From NCBI GenBank assembly GCA_000181795.3, contig CM012954.1, forward strand, positions 6,948,970 to 7,011,122: DNA of 62,153 nucleotides. Reading direction: 5' to 3'. This DNA comes from Trichinella spiralis. Its lineage: Eukaryota; Nematoda; Enoplea; Trichinellida; Trichinellidae. A program made the translations under genes and the position numbers. Of this stretch, positions 14,601-28,700 are shown piece by piece. Every line of letters begins with the position of its first letter. The stretch's first letter is position 1. A model generated the notes under the pieces. That model searched no databases. It was not told the origin of the DNA and was given only the letters and a program-made list of their open reading frames with translations.

Positions 14601-16888
14601 TTAAGCATTTTTGAAAACTATTACTTTTCTCGTATAATGAATGTAATGAATGAAAATACGTCATAAGCATAACTAGCGAGCTGTATAGTTTGCTAATAAT
14701 TTGAAATGTGACTCACTGAGCGATGTGCACTCTTCCATGTATTGCTTCTACTCTATAGTTGATTAGAGGTTTCTGGAAATTTTGAAAATTCTCAATTCAA
14801 AATTGTACCCATATTTTGTAAATAATGTTTACATTTAAACAATACAATGTGCAAAAATTTCCAACTACAATTACCAATTGTTCGATGAGTTCGCATGCAA
14901 CGCTTCAATTGTTGATTCAAAATTAAGCTCAGTTGTAGAGGCTATTTTCTAAAATTTATTTCTTCCTTTCAGTTTCACTCTGCCGGTGCTGTTTGTTTGA
15001 CTTGTTAAATGAAAATGTTTGAGCAATTTTTACATGATACCACAAAGATCATGTTATTCTGAGTGCATTACTATGTAAAATTTTTCAGAAGAGATTTCTT
15101 CAACAAATGGAATTCATATTTAGGATAGATTCTTTCATCACAACTGTAAATTATAGTATTCACAACAGAGGATAAATAGAAAAAAAAACAAAAATGAAGA
15201 ATTATTAATTATTATTAAAAAGCAAAATTTGCAACAAATCTGTAAAATCAATTCCGCTGTACTCATTACTAATTGATGACAATTTGTAAATTACCTTTTT
15301 TAAAATAATCAATGACACTGCCATCGATCGAGATGAATCTTAATTTTGACAGCATCAGCAAAGGGGGTTGTTGGCATAAATAGATTTTTGCAGCCTTTGT
15401 GCAGTGGCAATTTCTGCTTGCGCTGCTGCTGCGGGTGATAGTGGTCAAGGCTGCGTAGAACATTGAACAACAAAACAGTTTGGATGGGAATATTTTCAAC
15501 GTTACATAAATCTGAATAAAATTTCTCATTTGCCTCCAGCAGATGTACTAATTTGAAAATCACTGTTCTTGAAACTGAGATATTCTATTCCTGTCACACT
15601 ATTCAACCATCTCCAAACAATCATCTAATTGCGGAGAAAATCGATTCAAAATGATAGTGATGCAAATTTTCAACATTACTCATTATCACAATCATCATTC
15701 TTATCATTTCCTTTCGCCTTATTGAGTAACAAAATGAAAAACTCCAAAATTCACACATAAATTATTGTAAAGAATAATTATGACCATATTTTGTAAAATT
15801 GTTAGAATAATTTTTCAAACAAAAAAAAGAAGCGAGCGTTCAAAAATTCAAATTTCCCATATAAACTGAATTACAACATTGCACGACAGCAATAATTTTT
15901 GCCCATGCTCTAAGGTAAACTTATTATTGAACAGTTTGGTTGCAAATAGGATTTTTGTGTACAGAATTTTGAAAAGGATAATTCTGCTAGTTTCTCTTGT
16001 GTGGAAGAATTAAAATTTTCTCTATCTGCAGCACAGAAATAAGTTGTCAAACAATGCAGCTGGTCTAGTTGTGCAGCGTGCTGTGACAGTGACGTTGCAT
16101 GGTCAGTTTGCGCAGAAATGATGAAATTTCTTTTGCAAAACTATACAAATGATACATAAAGCTTGTGATCTATTCACATTTCAAGAATCATTTTCAACAA
16201 ATATTATGATAATGATGAAAGAGAAAAAATTAAACAGAAATAAAAGTAAAATATTCATTCGTTCGTTTGAGATTGGAAATTTAATACTTTTCAATTGGGA
16301 AAAATGATCATAATTTCACAGACAAAATTTGCCGAACACTAGCAATAAAATAACCATCACAAGTGGACATGATTAAATGTTGTTTTCCAATTGTACATGG
16401 AATTGAGTGAATAGGATGGAAAACCTTGAAATAGCATTAAATCAGGTCCCTCGTTAGAACGACCTTGCCAGTATTGCAAAAGCTGCTACAACACTCTGCT
16501 GCTTCACTGTCAATTGCACGTCACGCATAAGTTAAAAGAAACATGCTCAGCAAGAAGTAGTAGTAGAAAACTACAAATTTCCTGGTCATTGAAAACGTTA
16601 GCATTGTTTATTGCCAGTTTATTGGGAATTTTGTTTTAAAATCAAATTGAAAAGGCCATTACTCTCTATTCTGGAAATGTTTTTTCCTTTTTGTCCCAAG
16701 AATCATTCTTTCTTTTTCCATTCACACAATTTTTTTTTGCTTTTGCATATATTTATCTTTCATCAGTAGGAAAAATCTAATACAGAAAAAAAACATAAAT
16801 GGAATCCCCTTCCTTTTTCTTCACATTCAACGATGATGCAATGTATCGTTGTATTGTTGCTGTTGTTGTCGTTCAGTGAATCCACCAC
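11670..16888. other. Gene-poor region up to the assembly gap
   Basis: Over 5 kb of AT-rich sequence without a gene I can support. Somewhat richer composition near 13480-13700, with a TATATAAATA box at 13285-13294 beside a CT-repeat tract at 13259-13277, could be a promoter. A minus-strand 84-codon frame at 15309-15563 has protein-like composition (IFKLVHLLEANEKFYSDLCN) but no recognised family and no clear splice partners. The stretch ends at a run of 10 N, so its link to what follows is uncertain. Confidence 0.4.
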
Positions 16889-16898
16889 NNNNNNNNNN
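16889..16898. other. Assembly gap (10 N)
   Basis: Ten Ns. The gap cuts the left girdin copy inside its long coiled-coil exon; sequence left of it has no similarity to the continuation seen in the right copy, so the two flanks need not be adjacent in the genome. Confidence 0.99.
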
Positions 16899-19800
16899 GT
16901 TGGCGTATGTTGCCATTTTCATCGATCAGGAGGCGATTTTTGAGACGAATATTTTCCACCGAATCGGTCACATCTGCCAACACGGTTGACGACTGTCGTT
17001 GCTCATCAGTTGCTGCAAATGCACATTGTGAAGCAATCTGTTGCCTCAGTGCTGCTAGCTCGTTTTCACTGCATTCCAACTGCTGCTGACCACTGGCTAT
17101 TTGATTTTTCAATCGTTGGATCACTTGCCAGAATAAAATTCTAGGATCATCTTCATTCGCGCACCGCTGCTTTTCATCGTCGACGGGGTTCTCTTCTTCA
17201 GACGACGTGTTCAGCGATGATCGCATTTCCGTGATCAACTGTTCGAATGAATGAATTTTACGCTTTTCGTTGACCAAATCTTCGGCCAATGCTTGATTCT
17301 TGTTCGCTTCGACTTCAAGCTGCTGTTGTAGACGTCTGTTCGTCGACTGCAAACTGTCCATATGAGCACTGAGCTCATCGTACTGTAATCGTACAGTAGC
17401 CAGACGTTCGTGTTCCACTTCAAGCCGACCCAGACGTTGGCGACACTGTTCCAACTCTGCGTCGGCTGATTCCAACGACTGCTTGACTTTGGCATTCTCG
17501 TGCTCTAGAAAACTTCGATCCCTTTGCAAAGAGGCAAACTGTGCTTGGGTTGTGATTTGTTCATTTTCCAAACGTCTCAAATCGGCCTCGGCTAATTTCA
17601 ATTTCGACTCTGCTGAACTGAGCTCTTGTTTAAATATTGCAATCTGTGCATTGCGTTCAACAAGCTCATTTTGCAATAATTCCATTTCTTCAACTTCATG
17701 CTGTCGTCTTTTATCACCACTAATATATTTCTTTTCACCACCACCACCACCACCATCAGCATTATCGTCATCATCAGCACCAGTGTTCTTGTTGTCGATT
17801 TGCAATTCAAGTTCATCTATGCGTTGTTGCATAATTTGTTTTTCTGATTCCAATTCGAAAATCTGCTTTTGCAATGAGGTTTCTTTTTGTTCCAATTTGA
17901 CCAACTGATCACAGAGTGCATCATTTTTGCAACGAAGCTCTTGCAAAATGCCTTCTTTTTCTTCGGATTGTTGTTCGACCGAAGAAGCTACGGACACTGT
18001 TTCCAAATCACAACGTTGTCGAAGACGTTGATTCTCCAATTCCAGCTTATGAATACGTGCAATGGTCGATTCGGACAGCTGACTGGACAAGCTGCCAACG
18101 TTGGTTGAGCTGAAACATCCTGTTTCTTCGTGCTTCTTGTGCGGTCCGCATTCTGTCAAACGGGATAGTTCAGCTTGTAGTTTAGCCGACCGACTCTGAC
18201 CATCACGACATTCTTTTTCCAAACGTATATTCTCATCGTACAACTGTTCCAAGCGACGTTTGTCAGCTTCCATTTCCTGAACAATCAAACGTATGAAAAT
18301 ATCATATGAAAAATAGTATCCTCAAAAGTTGTACTTGTTCCATATCCACCAATCTCCGTTCAAGCTTGATCATTTCGGTTTCTTTTTCACTAAGCTGGGC
18401 AAGACGACATCGAAATCCGTTCAATTGTTCTTCGTAAATGTTTCGCGTCTCCAGCAAAACGTGATTTTCTTCGCGTAGTTCCTGTAAAATTAAAACCGAA
18501 CGAATAAGCAGTTATCTTAATAAGAAATGCAACAATGAAAACAATTTCCCACACAACTAGGACGTGCCAAAGTGTATCTTCACTGTTGCTATTTATTCGT
18601 TCAATTGTTGACAGTTTAATTACATCGTGAGCAGTGTGAATGCTCTGTTTGGCAATTAAGGGCAGGCAGATGTTTCTTTTAACAAAATTTTCAATTTTAA
18701 CTATCAGATATAGAAATTTCAAAGTAAACAGTTTTACTAGACTAATTGAAATTACTGTTTTCTTCAGTTGATATATCTTGTCGGCAAAAATGAATACCTT
18801 TTCTTCTGTACAGGCATTTTGATATATTTTTAATGTGAATTCAGAATTATAACTTCGAATTACTATTACTATTATTGGTATTGGTATGATTTTATCCAAT
18901 AACTCTATTGGCATTAAGATAAAATATTCACGTTAATGCAATACAGTAGTACTGCGTTGTAACCTGCTTTACACTTAGTTATACTTACATCAATTCGCGA
19001 TTTGTAAAAATCGAGCTCTTCTAATTTCTCTTTCATACGTTCGCAGTCCTCTTCAAGTCGGTCGCATCGTTCTGATTTTTCCCGCAGTACATCCACTTCG
19101 TCACGATAGTCATTGAGGGCGCGGTGTGATTTCATCAATTCGAAATTCTCTTGTCGCATTTTTGCCAACACTGTGTCTTTTTCAACGATTTCCTCTTTAT
19201 AAATCGACAACATCTCATTGCGTTCATCACTGAAATTATTAAATGTAATTTAAATGAAAAAAAGAACAAAACAGAAGAACAAAGAAAAATTACAGATCTT
19301 GTCGAAGGCGCCTGACTTTTGCCTTCAGATCAGCTATTTCTACCGCACAATGACGACTGACAGACTCGTCTGGATATTCTAAAAATTTTGAAAACTCTGA
19401 ACCGATTTTGAGACTTTTGGTTATGGTGTGTGATTGTGTATGATTTTAAACTGATGCGTGAGACAAGCATCACGTTTGTGTATAGAATTTTTACCAGTTG
19501 CTTGTTGCTGATTTTCGGATAACTTTCCACTACAGGCATTCCCCCCATTGCACGATGACAGTGCGCTCGACCCGTCCAATTCTTGTTGCTCTTGATTCGC
19601 TTCTAGCAGATGTTGAGCGTATTGATCCCGTTCGTGAACGACAATGAGCAGTTGCTTGACCAAGACGGCAAGCCGTTCATCGTTGACAAACTCGTCCAAC
19701 ATGTGCGCATTTAAAACGCAACTAGCTTCACTGGTAACCTGAAAAGAGGAAAACTATTGCTAATAGTAATAACGAAATCAGAATCCATCCAATTGACAAA

Positions 19801-22800
19801 TGACAAACTTTGCGTATTTCATCGACAATTGCCTGCTGTGTACAGTTGTCCAAGCTCTTGATTTGATTGATGAACTCTTCGCGTCGATCCGACTGCACGG
19901 CACAGCCAAGCAATAGCAGCAACACTTTTTTCATCTCATCGCCCGTTATATCTACCAGAAGCACAAAAAATAATGAGAATTGTTTCGTTAAAAGATAAAA
20001 TGGAACAGTATTTTTCTGATAAGTTTGTCATTCATTATAAGCAAACTGCAAACTATACCTGGAAAAGGACTTTTTGCGATGGCAAGCATATCTGGCAACG
20101 GCATGATAATGTGTTGATTTAGTACATCCTGAAATAAAAGGATAACAGAATAACAATATTAATAAGAAGAGCAAGGAGAAGGAAAATTTTTCAACTGATA
20201 TCAAATGGAAAATTTTGGCCAAGGTCACGCCAATTAACAGCAGTAACAGCAACTGCTCATTAACTGGCTTTCAAATGGCATACGGTATTAGTTGTAACCT
20301 GATTTTTTTTTAAATTCTGTTTGAAACAATCACGCCGTTTTACTATTTCAACTTTGTTGCTGCTATTGTAAATAGTGAAATAACTTTCAAAATGGTTTCA
20401 AAAGAGCTGTTTGTTTTTTCAATGATCAGTTATTTCACGAAAACCAATTATTGTGTGGCTTCTTGAAATGCTTGTTTTTTCTTTCTGTTTAAATATAAAA
20501 AGTTATCGAAATTGCGATAAGATGAAAATTTTTACCCGCTATTTTATATATTTTATACGAATATGTATGTGTGTATGGATGAATCATTTCAATCATATTG
20601 TTGAAAATTGAATCTTCTATATAAACTGAATATTTATGGAAGAACTTTTTTGGATTTGGATGAAAAATTCAACAACTCAATGGAATATTTTGAATCGTCT
20701 AAAAAAGACAGCAACATTTTTAATTATGCAAAGCTCATCTTCTTATTTGAAACAGATGACTTCTACAACACTCACACAGATGTTTATCACTGTTGACCTT
20801 CCCGCCGCTACGTTTCTCTCTAATCACACCATCTGCCAATGCTGGCAGTTCTGAATATGAACAGGAAAAACAAAACCGTGCAACAACTACTGCAAACGGA
20901 AAATTAATATCGCTTTAATTAGATTTCCCTCATACAGAGCAGTAATAATTTCTTTTCCACTTTATCATTGGAAAAAGTATCTTGGTTGGCTCAAGGAAGT
21001 TGTCTGTCTCTATTCACAATTTGATTCTGGTTTTTTTCTACTCTCTCATCAAAAGCACAAAGTGACGACATCTGATTCTTTTCTCTTTCATTGTTTTCTA
21101 TATGTTCTTTGAAAAATGACAATATCACAAGTGAAGTGATACTTTTATAATATAAATTTCACCTGTTGTACGTATTTTCAATTTAAAGGGGGAAAATGCT
21201 GAAGAAAAGGAAGTTGAAAAACACAAAAAGCAAATAATTCTTAAATGCGGAAAAGAAGCTTTCTTTGTATAGCGTTAGAGTGTCGAATCCGGGGGCAGAT
21301 CAAATCTTGACTACCATAAACAAATGTCTTATCATTTTCTTTACAAGCATCGACCAGTAAATAAATAAAGCACGCGTGACAGGAATTTGTCCACCAAAAT
21401 TAGAGAATCTTGCAGTTCGCTTAGAACAAACTTCATCAATCGATCAGCACTGATGACTCATTCGTGTATTTGCCATATACTAATGCATCAAATGTTACAT
21501 GTGAATGAATGCAAACAAAATTCCACCTATCGTTTTGTGCATAATTCTATTATTTTTGCATGTGAATCTAAAGTGTGAATCATTTTGGACATGATATGAC
21601 TGAAACACAATTTTTTGTTTGAAATTTACAAGAAGAATAATTTTGGCAGATAGGGGAGAATTTTTTTCCTGACAATCATATCCCACTTGTGTAAATCAAA
21701 ATCGAAATGCTTCAGACTGGTTATTTGTGTGAACAATGAATAGATGTAGTTTACTTGGTCGAAAGCGTGCATAATACAAGTGCAGTAAGTAGTTGGTCTT
21801 ATTGTTACTTAAGCTGCTGGTGCTTTCTTCGCACCAAGCACAGGAAGACAATTTCCAACTGAGACACACCCAAATCACTTTTTGACTTTTACTGTCCTTT
21901 TCTTATTGTTCACTTATTGCCTGAGAATGTTGGAACTTTTTACGAACATCCACTACTGTTGAGGCAAATTTTAGAAAAATATTGAAAATGATTTCAATTA
22001 AGAAAAAAAACATCCACTATTGAAAGAAACAAAATGAGAAAGAGAGGTGGAGGAGGGAGGGAGAGAGAAATTGAGAAAAGGTTCGAGATTCTAGCGGTGT
22101 GCTTAGCCATCAGGAAGTCAGAAAGCACTCTTGACGAAATGCTAACTACGATCCACTTGACCGACCAGACCCGCGCGTTGTTGTACATATTTAGAAATAG
22201 AGGGACAAGGCAACAATGTCCGTCGACAGATGACCTGTACAAGCTTGCTGTGTATTTCATGTAGTAATTAATATAAGTGAAATTTGAAAAAAAAGAATGA
22301 AAAAATGCAAATTAGCATGTTAGAAAAAGAATTTAAATAAAAAAGAAGAAGAAAGAGACACTAACTTACTTTATAAAATGACTGAATGCTTTGAATTAGA
22401 AGGCGCAGATTGCGTAGACGAGCGCCGACGCCGGACACGTTCAAATCCAACGGCTCTTTTTTGCAATCTGGATAGCTGAAATGAAAAATTGCATCAAATG
22501 CAAGTCGAACGTGAAAGGAAAAAGCATCCAATTGGCTAATTTTTATGTGACTCACGCGCAATCAATTTGCTGTTTGCAAATGAATGATGAGTCATCTGGT
22601 GATCTGTCTGTCTGCTTACAAAAATTAAACAAACAATAAGAAGAAGAAGAGAAAAAGACTGAGTGAAGAAACAAATGTTGTTAAGAAAAATGAAATTACC
22701 AACGAGAGAATATGAATAAAACTTAATCCATGATTAACTTACATATAATGCATTAAGCCGTTTAGCGTTACTCCGTTGCATAGTTCCAGAAAGCTGATCT

Positions 22801-22936
22801 GAGGCACTGCGGCGGTGCTGTTGTTGACCAACATTGGTCGACCGGCTTCGTTGAAACTTTTTGGACATGTCTGAAGCCAAGCATAAAGCGCATGTGAAAA
22901 GAAAGCATCTTTTTTGCAAGATTTAGTCGCTGGCAT
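16899..22936 (-). CDS. CCDC88: Girdin/Daple homolog, left copy (5' half, cut by gap)
   Basis: Partial second copy of the girdin gene, in inverted orientation to the full one. Exons in coding order: 22743-22936, 22370-22475, 20059-20128, 19809-19951, 19495-19738, 19294-19378, 18989-19229, 18335-18481, 16899-18276 (truncated by the gap). Exon lengths equal those of the right copy. All junctions stay in frame. Amino-acid differences from the right copy are few (Val for Ala in the DALREK segment, Lys for Glu in the FEQELSS segment, Ala for Val shortly after, Ala for Thr in SQCTFAA, small changes around the poly-Gly stretch), as expected of two alleles. Because the 3' half is missing and the arm ends at a gap, I read this as the other haplotype of the gene, not as a second locus. 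Confidence 0.85.
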
Positions 22937-25030
22937 GATGCTTTCTGTCGAATTCACTTTATCTCTTTTTTGTGGAACAATTATTATTGATTTTTTTTGG
23001 TTTAAAAAAATTTGTCCACTCTTTTAATTAGCATCTGAAATGAACAACAATTATATATTATTATTGAATATTGAAAATGGAATTTATTTCGCGCTCGATC
23101 AAGGAGACAAAAAAAAGCAAATCTGTTTCTACATGCAGATGGATAAGTTATTGTATGGGAATGTCGAGCTCATCTTTGAATGCTCGATCGCAAAGAAGCG
23201 AGAAAAGCAGACACGCGTTTGCTAGAGCGACGCGAAATCGCCAATGTCCACAAATTTGTCCGTCGTCATTGCCGTCGCCCTTGTTTACACTATTGCGACA
23301 CTATGGTCGATGGAATCTACAATTGTGGTCGTAGAAGGTCAGCTAGCTCTAGTTTTAGGACACGCGCTTACAACCGGTCAGCCTAGCTATACAGATAGAC
23401 AGATAGATAGATGGCTCTTTTCTAAAGCGTCGTTGTTGCCCATCGTCGTCGGATATCTGTCGGATGAAATAGAATAAGAGACAAACTGTTTGTTGCTCAT
23501 TTCACTCCAATTCAACCTAGCCATACATGCATGGGTGCACAGCTTGCAAATGGTAGTCGTTTATTATCAATAGCCAGCTTATTTGCAACATTCGATCATG
23601 TATCAAAAATTATCACGTTGTTGAATGCTGTAAAATGATAGGTTGCATCTTTCTGCTTTTGGAAACAAGCTATAAACAAAAAAATGCCATTTATATAAAT
23701 ATATATAGTTTTTTAAGCAATTTAACAGTTGATCAGTAAAAGTTAAAATTTAAAAAGTTTTATCAAGTTTAATTTTAAAATAAGAAAGAAATCGATGCTT
23801 ACCATACCGACGATAAAGTGGATATAGAGAGCTAAAAGGATATTAATAACACTGAGGGGACGAGAGAGAGAGTGAGTGAGTGAGTGAATTTTAATGGGCA
23901 GAGATGAGGGAAAATTGTGGAAACATTTGTTGCTAGTGGACGGACGGAAGGGAAAAATCGACCTCAGTTTTGCTTGCTGTCTTGTCTATTTTTTAAAAAA
24001 GCGTTACAGCTGTTGTCGGCAGCCGTTTAACAGAGAGGCGCTGTTGGCTCGTTTTCGTCACATGCTTCTTAGTCAAATACACGATTGTTAGGCTGCAACT
24101 TTCTTTTCTTTTTTCAATGTTATATATTTACAAATTATCAGATTACTTTGGTTGATTTATTAATTTTTAAATTTCTATCTTTAACTTTTATCAGAACATA
24201 AAATGAAATAATCTTTTCAAGATTCTAATATCAAATCTAAAGTGAAGTATTTTTTTGGAACTTTTTATGAATTTTAAACAATACACATGCATTGGTAGAA
24301 TTTTTTTCAAATACTTACCCTAAATGAGGTGAATGGGCAAATTTCTTTTTCTTCTCAAAGGCTAGTGTTTCAATTTTGCATGTTCACTATGGACTGTTTT
24401 TTCTTTCTTTCTTTCTTCTTCTTTTATTTTCAAATGCACATAATCTGAAAGTAAGATCATTTTTGAAGAATTTCAAATATTCATCGACCATTATCGAAAG
24501 TATTTACAGTAACTAGCTATGCTATAAATGCGATGAATTTATTACTGCACTACATATGGTGCATTGTTATGTGACAGTTTGGAAAATGGAACGATGTAAA
24601 AATAGAAAGCTGATCGTATAATAGAAATTTGGAGAGCTTTATAACGTGAACGTGAAGTGCGTTGTTTAAAATATGTTGCGTGCAATTTGACGAGCAAAAC
24701 GGAATTTTCGTTCTCTGTGTACACTCACTCCTCAGTATATTGCTTGAATGACAATAAAAAGCACACTGTGTAAAACACTGTGAAACGGCACAATAAACTA
24801 CTGATAAACATTGGAGAATTATTTCTCACTGTTGTTTTTCTCCATATTCTCCAGATAAGAATCAAGTTTGCAGCAACAATTGTTGATTATTTTATTAATT
24901 TTTATCACTAATACACTGTAAACAGTAATACAAAAGTGATAAGCATAATTTTGAATGAAAAGAAATACAAAATAATGACAATTATAATAATAAGCCATGT
25001 CAATTGTTTTATTATGAAAGATATTTTGTT

Positions 25031-25042
25031 GGGGGGGGGGGG
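25031..25042. repeat. Poly(G) run, 12 nt
   Basis: Twelve consecutive G. The matching place in the other arm (26288-26297) reads as two short C runs split by a T, so this tract differs between the copies. Confidence 0.9.
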
Positions 25043-25580
25043 AGATTAGGATTTACTGAGTAGAATGTAGTTGATGCATCAGTAATTTGTACCAGATTTA
25101 ATCAACCGTGTATTACAGATGCATTTCCGCTGTGAATTTAGTTTTCTGTTCCTATTGCTAAATAATAACCACACAGGATGTATTATTTGTTTTTTATTTT
25201 TATTATTTTGAACCATTACTTTTGTGAAATAGAGGTGAAAAGTTCCAATTGCTTTTCTCCTATTGTTCGATGATAATTGAAACAAAAAGTTATGATTATT
25301 ATTTGCTGACCTGAGGCTATGTTGATCATGTTGGTGTTGCTGACCTGGTCGACTGAACAGTGTGTGACAAGACCAACGTATTCATCTACCATTGGTGAAC
25401 ATCTTTCCTTTCTTCCTCCCCCCCCCTCCCCGCTCTCTCTCTCGACGAAGGGGTACAGTAGGTTGATCTGGCTGGATCAACAAATTATGCTTTTCTATTG
25501 GTCCACTAATTTACATAGAATGTGAAAGATTTAAATTCCCTGACAAGCAAACATACCAAATAAACTGAACGTTCGACTGC

Positions 25581-25751
25581 AATCAGAACGTCGCTTATTA
25601 TTTTCTTGCAAAAGTTACAAAGCAAAAAGTGAGGTAACTTGCAACTAGCGACAGTTGTTAAACGTTGGCTGTCAAACAAAAGTGCTGATACGGTATTCAA
25701 AAGTCGGACAAGCCAAACAAAAAGCAGTTGCTTTTTTTCAGCAGATTAGAT
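25581..25751. other. Unique spacer at centre of the inverted duplication
   Basis: About 171 bp that do not match between the arms. The left arm ends and the right arm starts at the shared hexamer GACTGC / GCAGTC. No target-site duplication, terminal motif or ORF is visible. Confidence 0.85.
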
Positions 25752-28700
25752 GCAGTCGAACGTTCAGTTTATTTGGTATGTTTGCTTGTCAGGGAATTTA
25801 AATCTTTCACATTCTATGTAAATTAGTGGACCAATAGAAAAGCATAATTTGTTGATCCAGCCAGATCAACCTACTATACCCCTTCGTCGAGAGAGAGAGA
25901 GCGGGGAGGGGGGGAAGGAAGAAAGGAAAGATGTTCACCAATGGTAGATGAATACGTTGGTCTTGTCACACACTGTTCAGTCGACCAGGTCAGCAACACC
26001 AACATGATCAACATAGCCTCAGGTCAGCAAATAATAATCATAACTTTTTGTTTCAATTATCATCGAACAATAGGAGAAAAGCAATTGGAACTTTTCACCC
26101 CTATTTCACAAAAGTAATGGTTCAAAATAATAAAAATAAAAAACAAATAATACATCCTGTGCGGTTATTATTTGGCAATAGGAACAGAAAACTAAATTCA
26201 CAGCGGAAATGCATCTGTAATACACGGTTGATTAAATCTGGTACAAATTACTGATGCATCAACTACATTCTACTCAGTAAATCCTAATCCCCTCCCCCAA
26301 CAAAATATCTTTCATAGTAAAACAATTGACATGGCTTATTATTATAATTGTCATTATTTTGTATTTCTTTTCATTCAAAATTATGCTTATCACTTTTGTA
26401 TTACTGTTTACAGTGTATTAGTGATAAAAATTAATAAAATAATCAACAATTGTTGCCGCAAACTTGATTCTTATCTGGAGAATATGGAGAAAAACAACAG
26501 TGAGAAATAATTCTCCAATGTTTATCAGTAGTTTATTGTGCCGTTTCACAGTGTTTTACACAGTGTGCTTTTTATTGTCATTCAAGCAATACACTGAGGA
26601 GTGAGTGTACACAGAGAACGAAAATTCCGTTTTGCTCGTCAAATTGCACGCAACATATTTTAAACAACGCACTTCACGTTCACGTTATAAAGCTCTCCAA
26701 ATTTCTATTATACGATCAGCTTTCTATTTTTACATCGTTCCATTTTCCAAACTGTCACATAACAATGCACCATATGTAGTGCAGTAATAAATTCATCGCA
26801 TTTATAGCATAGCTAGTTACTGTAAATACTTTCGATAATGGTCGATGAATATTTGAAATTCTTCAAAAATGATCTTACTTTCAGATTATGTGCATTTGAA
26901 AATAAAAGAAGAAGAAAGATAGAAAGAAAAAACAGTCCATAGTGAACATGCAAAATTGAAACACTAGCCTTTGAGAAGAAAAAGAAATTTGCCCATTCAC
27001 CTCATTTAGGGTAAGTATTTGAAAAAAAATTCTACCAATGCATGTATATTGTTTAAAATTCATAAAAAGTTCCAAAAAAATACTTCACTTTAGATTTGAT
27101 ATTAGAATCTTGAAAAGATTATTTCATTTTATGTTCTGATAAAAGTTAAAGATAGAAATTTAAAAATTAATAAATCAACCAAAGTAATCTGATAATTTGT
27201 AAATATATAACATTGAAAAAAGAAAAGAAAGTTGCAGCCTAACAATCGTGTATTTGACTAAGAAGCATGTGACGAAAACGAGCCAACAGCGCCTCTCTGT
27301 TAAACGGCTGCCGACAACAGCTGTAACGCTTTTTTAAAAAATAGACAAGACAGCAAGCAAAACTGAGGTCGATTTTTCCCTTCCGTCCGTCCACTAGCAA
27401 CAAATGTTTCCACAATTTTCCCTCATCTCTGCCCACTAAAATTCACTCACTCACTCATTCTCTCTCTCTCATCCCTTCAGTGTTATTAATATCCTTTTAG
27501 CTCTCTATATCCACTTTATCGTCGGTATGGTAAGCATCGATTTCTTTCTTATTTTAAAATTAAACTTGATAAAACTTTTTAAATTTTAACATTTACTGAT
27601 CAACTGTTAAATTGCTTAAAAAACTATATATATTTATATAAATGGCATTTTTTTGTTTATAGCTTGTTTCCAAAAGCAGAAAGATGCAACCTATCATTTT
27701 GCAGCATTCAACAACATGATAATTTTTGATACATGATCGAATGTTGCAAACAAGCTGGCTATTGATAATAAACGACTACCATTTGCAAGCTGTGCACCCA
27801 TGCATGTATGGCTAGGTTGAATTGGAGTGAAATGAGCAACAAACAGTTTGTCTCTTATTCTATTTCATCCGACAGATATCCGACGACGATGGACAACAAC
27901 GACGCTTTAGAAAAGAGCCATCTATCTATCTATCTATCTATCTGTATAGCTAGGCTGACCGGTTGTAAGCGCGTGTCCTAAAACTAGAGCTAGCTGACCT
28001 TCTACGACCACAATTGTAGATTCCATCGACCATAGTGTCGCAATAGTGTAAACAAGGGCGACGGCAATGACGACGGACAAATTTGTGGACATTGGCGATT
28101 TCGCGTCGCTCTAGCAAACGCGTGTCTGCTTTTCTCGCTTCTTTGCGATCAAGCATTCAAAGATGAGCTCGACATTCCCATACAATAACTTATCCATCTG
28201 CATGTAGAAACAGATTTGCTTTTTTTTGTCTCCTTGATCGAGCGCGAAATAAATTCCATTTTCAATATTCAATAATAATATATAATTGTTGTTCATTTCA
28301 GATGCTAATTAAAAGAGTGGACAAATTTTTTTAAACCAAAAAAAATCAATAATAATTGTTCCACAAAAAAGAGATAAAGTGAAATCGACAGAAAGCATCA
28401 TGCCAGCGACTAAATCTTGCAAAAAAGATGCTTTCTTTTCACATGCGCTTTATGCTTGGCTTCAGACATGTCCAAAAAGTTTCAACGAAGCCGGTCGACC
28501 AATGTTGGTCAACAACAGCACCGCCGCAGTGCCTCAGATCAGCTTTCTGGAACTATGCAACGGAGTAACGCTAAACGGCTTAATGCATTATATGTAAGTT
28601 AATCATGGATTAAGTTTTATTCATATTCTCTCGTTGGTAATTTCATTTTTCTTAACAACATTTGTTTCTTCAGTCAGTCTTTTTCTCTTCTTCTTCTTAT

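Larger units (their letters stand above)
16899..25580. repeat. Left arm of 8.7 kb inverted duplication
   Basis: The reverse complement of this arm matches 25752-34491 almost base for base, through exons and introns alike. Corresponding points: 16899 with 34491, and 25580 with 25752. Differences are scattered substitutions, homopolymer lengths (12 G at 25031-25042 against an interrupted short run at 26288-26297) and a replaced segment of about 60 bp (near 20537-20563 against 30783-30846). The arm begins exactly at the N gap. Confidence 0.95.
22937..28399. other. Shared 5' flanks between head-to-head girdin copies
   Basis: The two girdin start codons face away from each other with 5.5 kb between them, made of two inverted copies of about 2.6-2.7 kb of upstream DNA plus the 171 bp spacer. 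The promoter should lie in the last few hundred bases before each ATG; a GATA-type microsatellite sits near 23395-23411 and 27917-27943. No protein gene recognised. Confidence 0.55.

Noticed and set aside
17483-17908. Cys/Ser-rich 141-codon ORF on the plus strand (and its mirror at 33479-33907)
   Set aside because: Antisense shadow of the girdin coiled-coil exon; no splice signals or homology.
21240-21310. tRNA-like B box (GTCGAATCC)
   Set aside because: No matching A box or acceptor stem around it; does not fold as a cloverleaf.
16899-22936. Left girdin copy as a second, independent gene
   Set aside because: Truncated at an N gap, equal exon lengths and only allele-level differences from the right copy; treated as the other haplotype.
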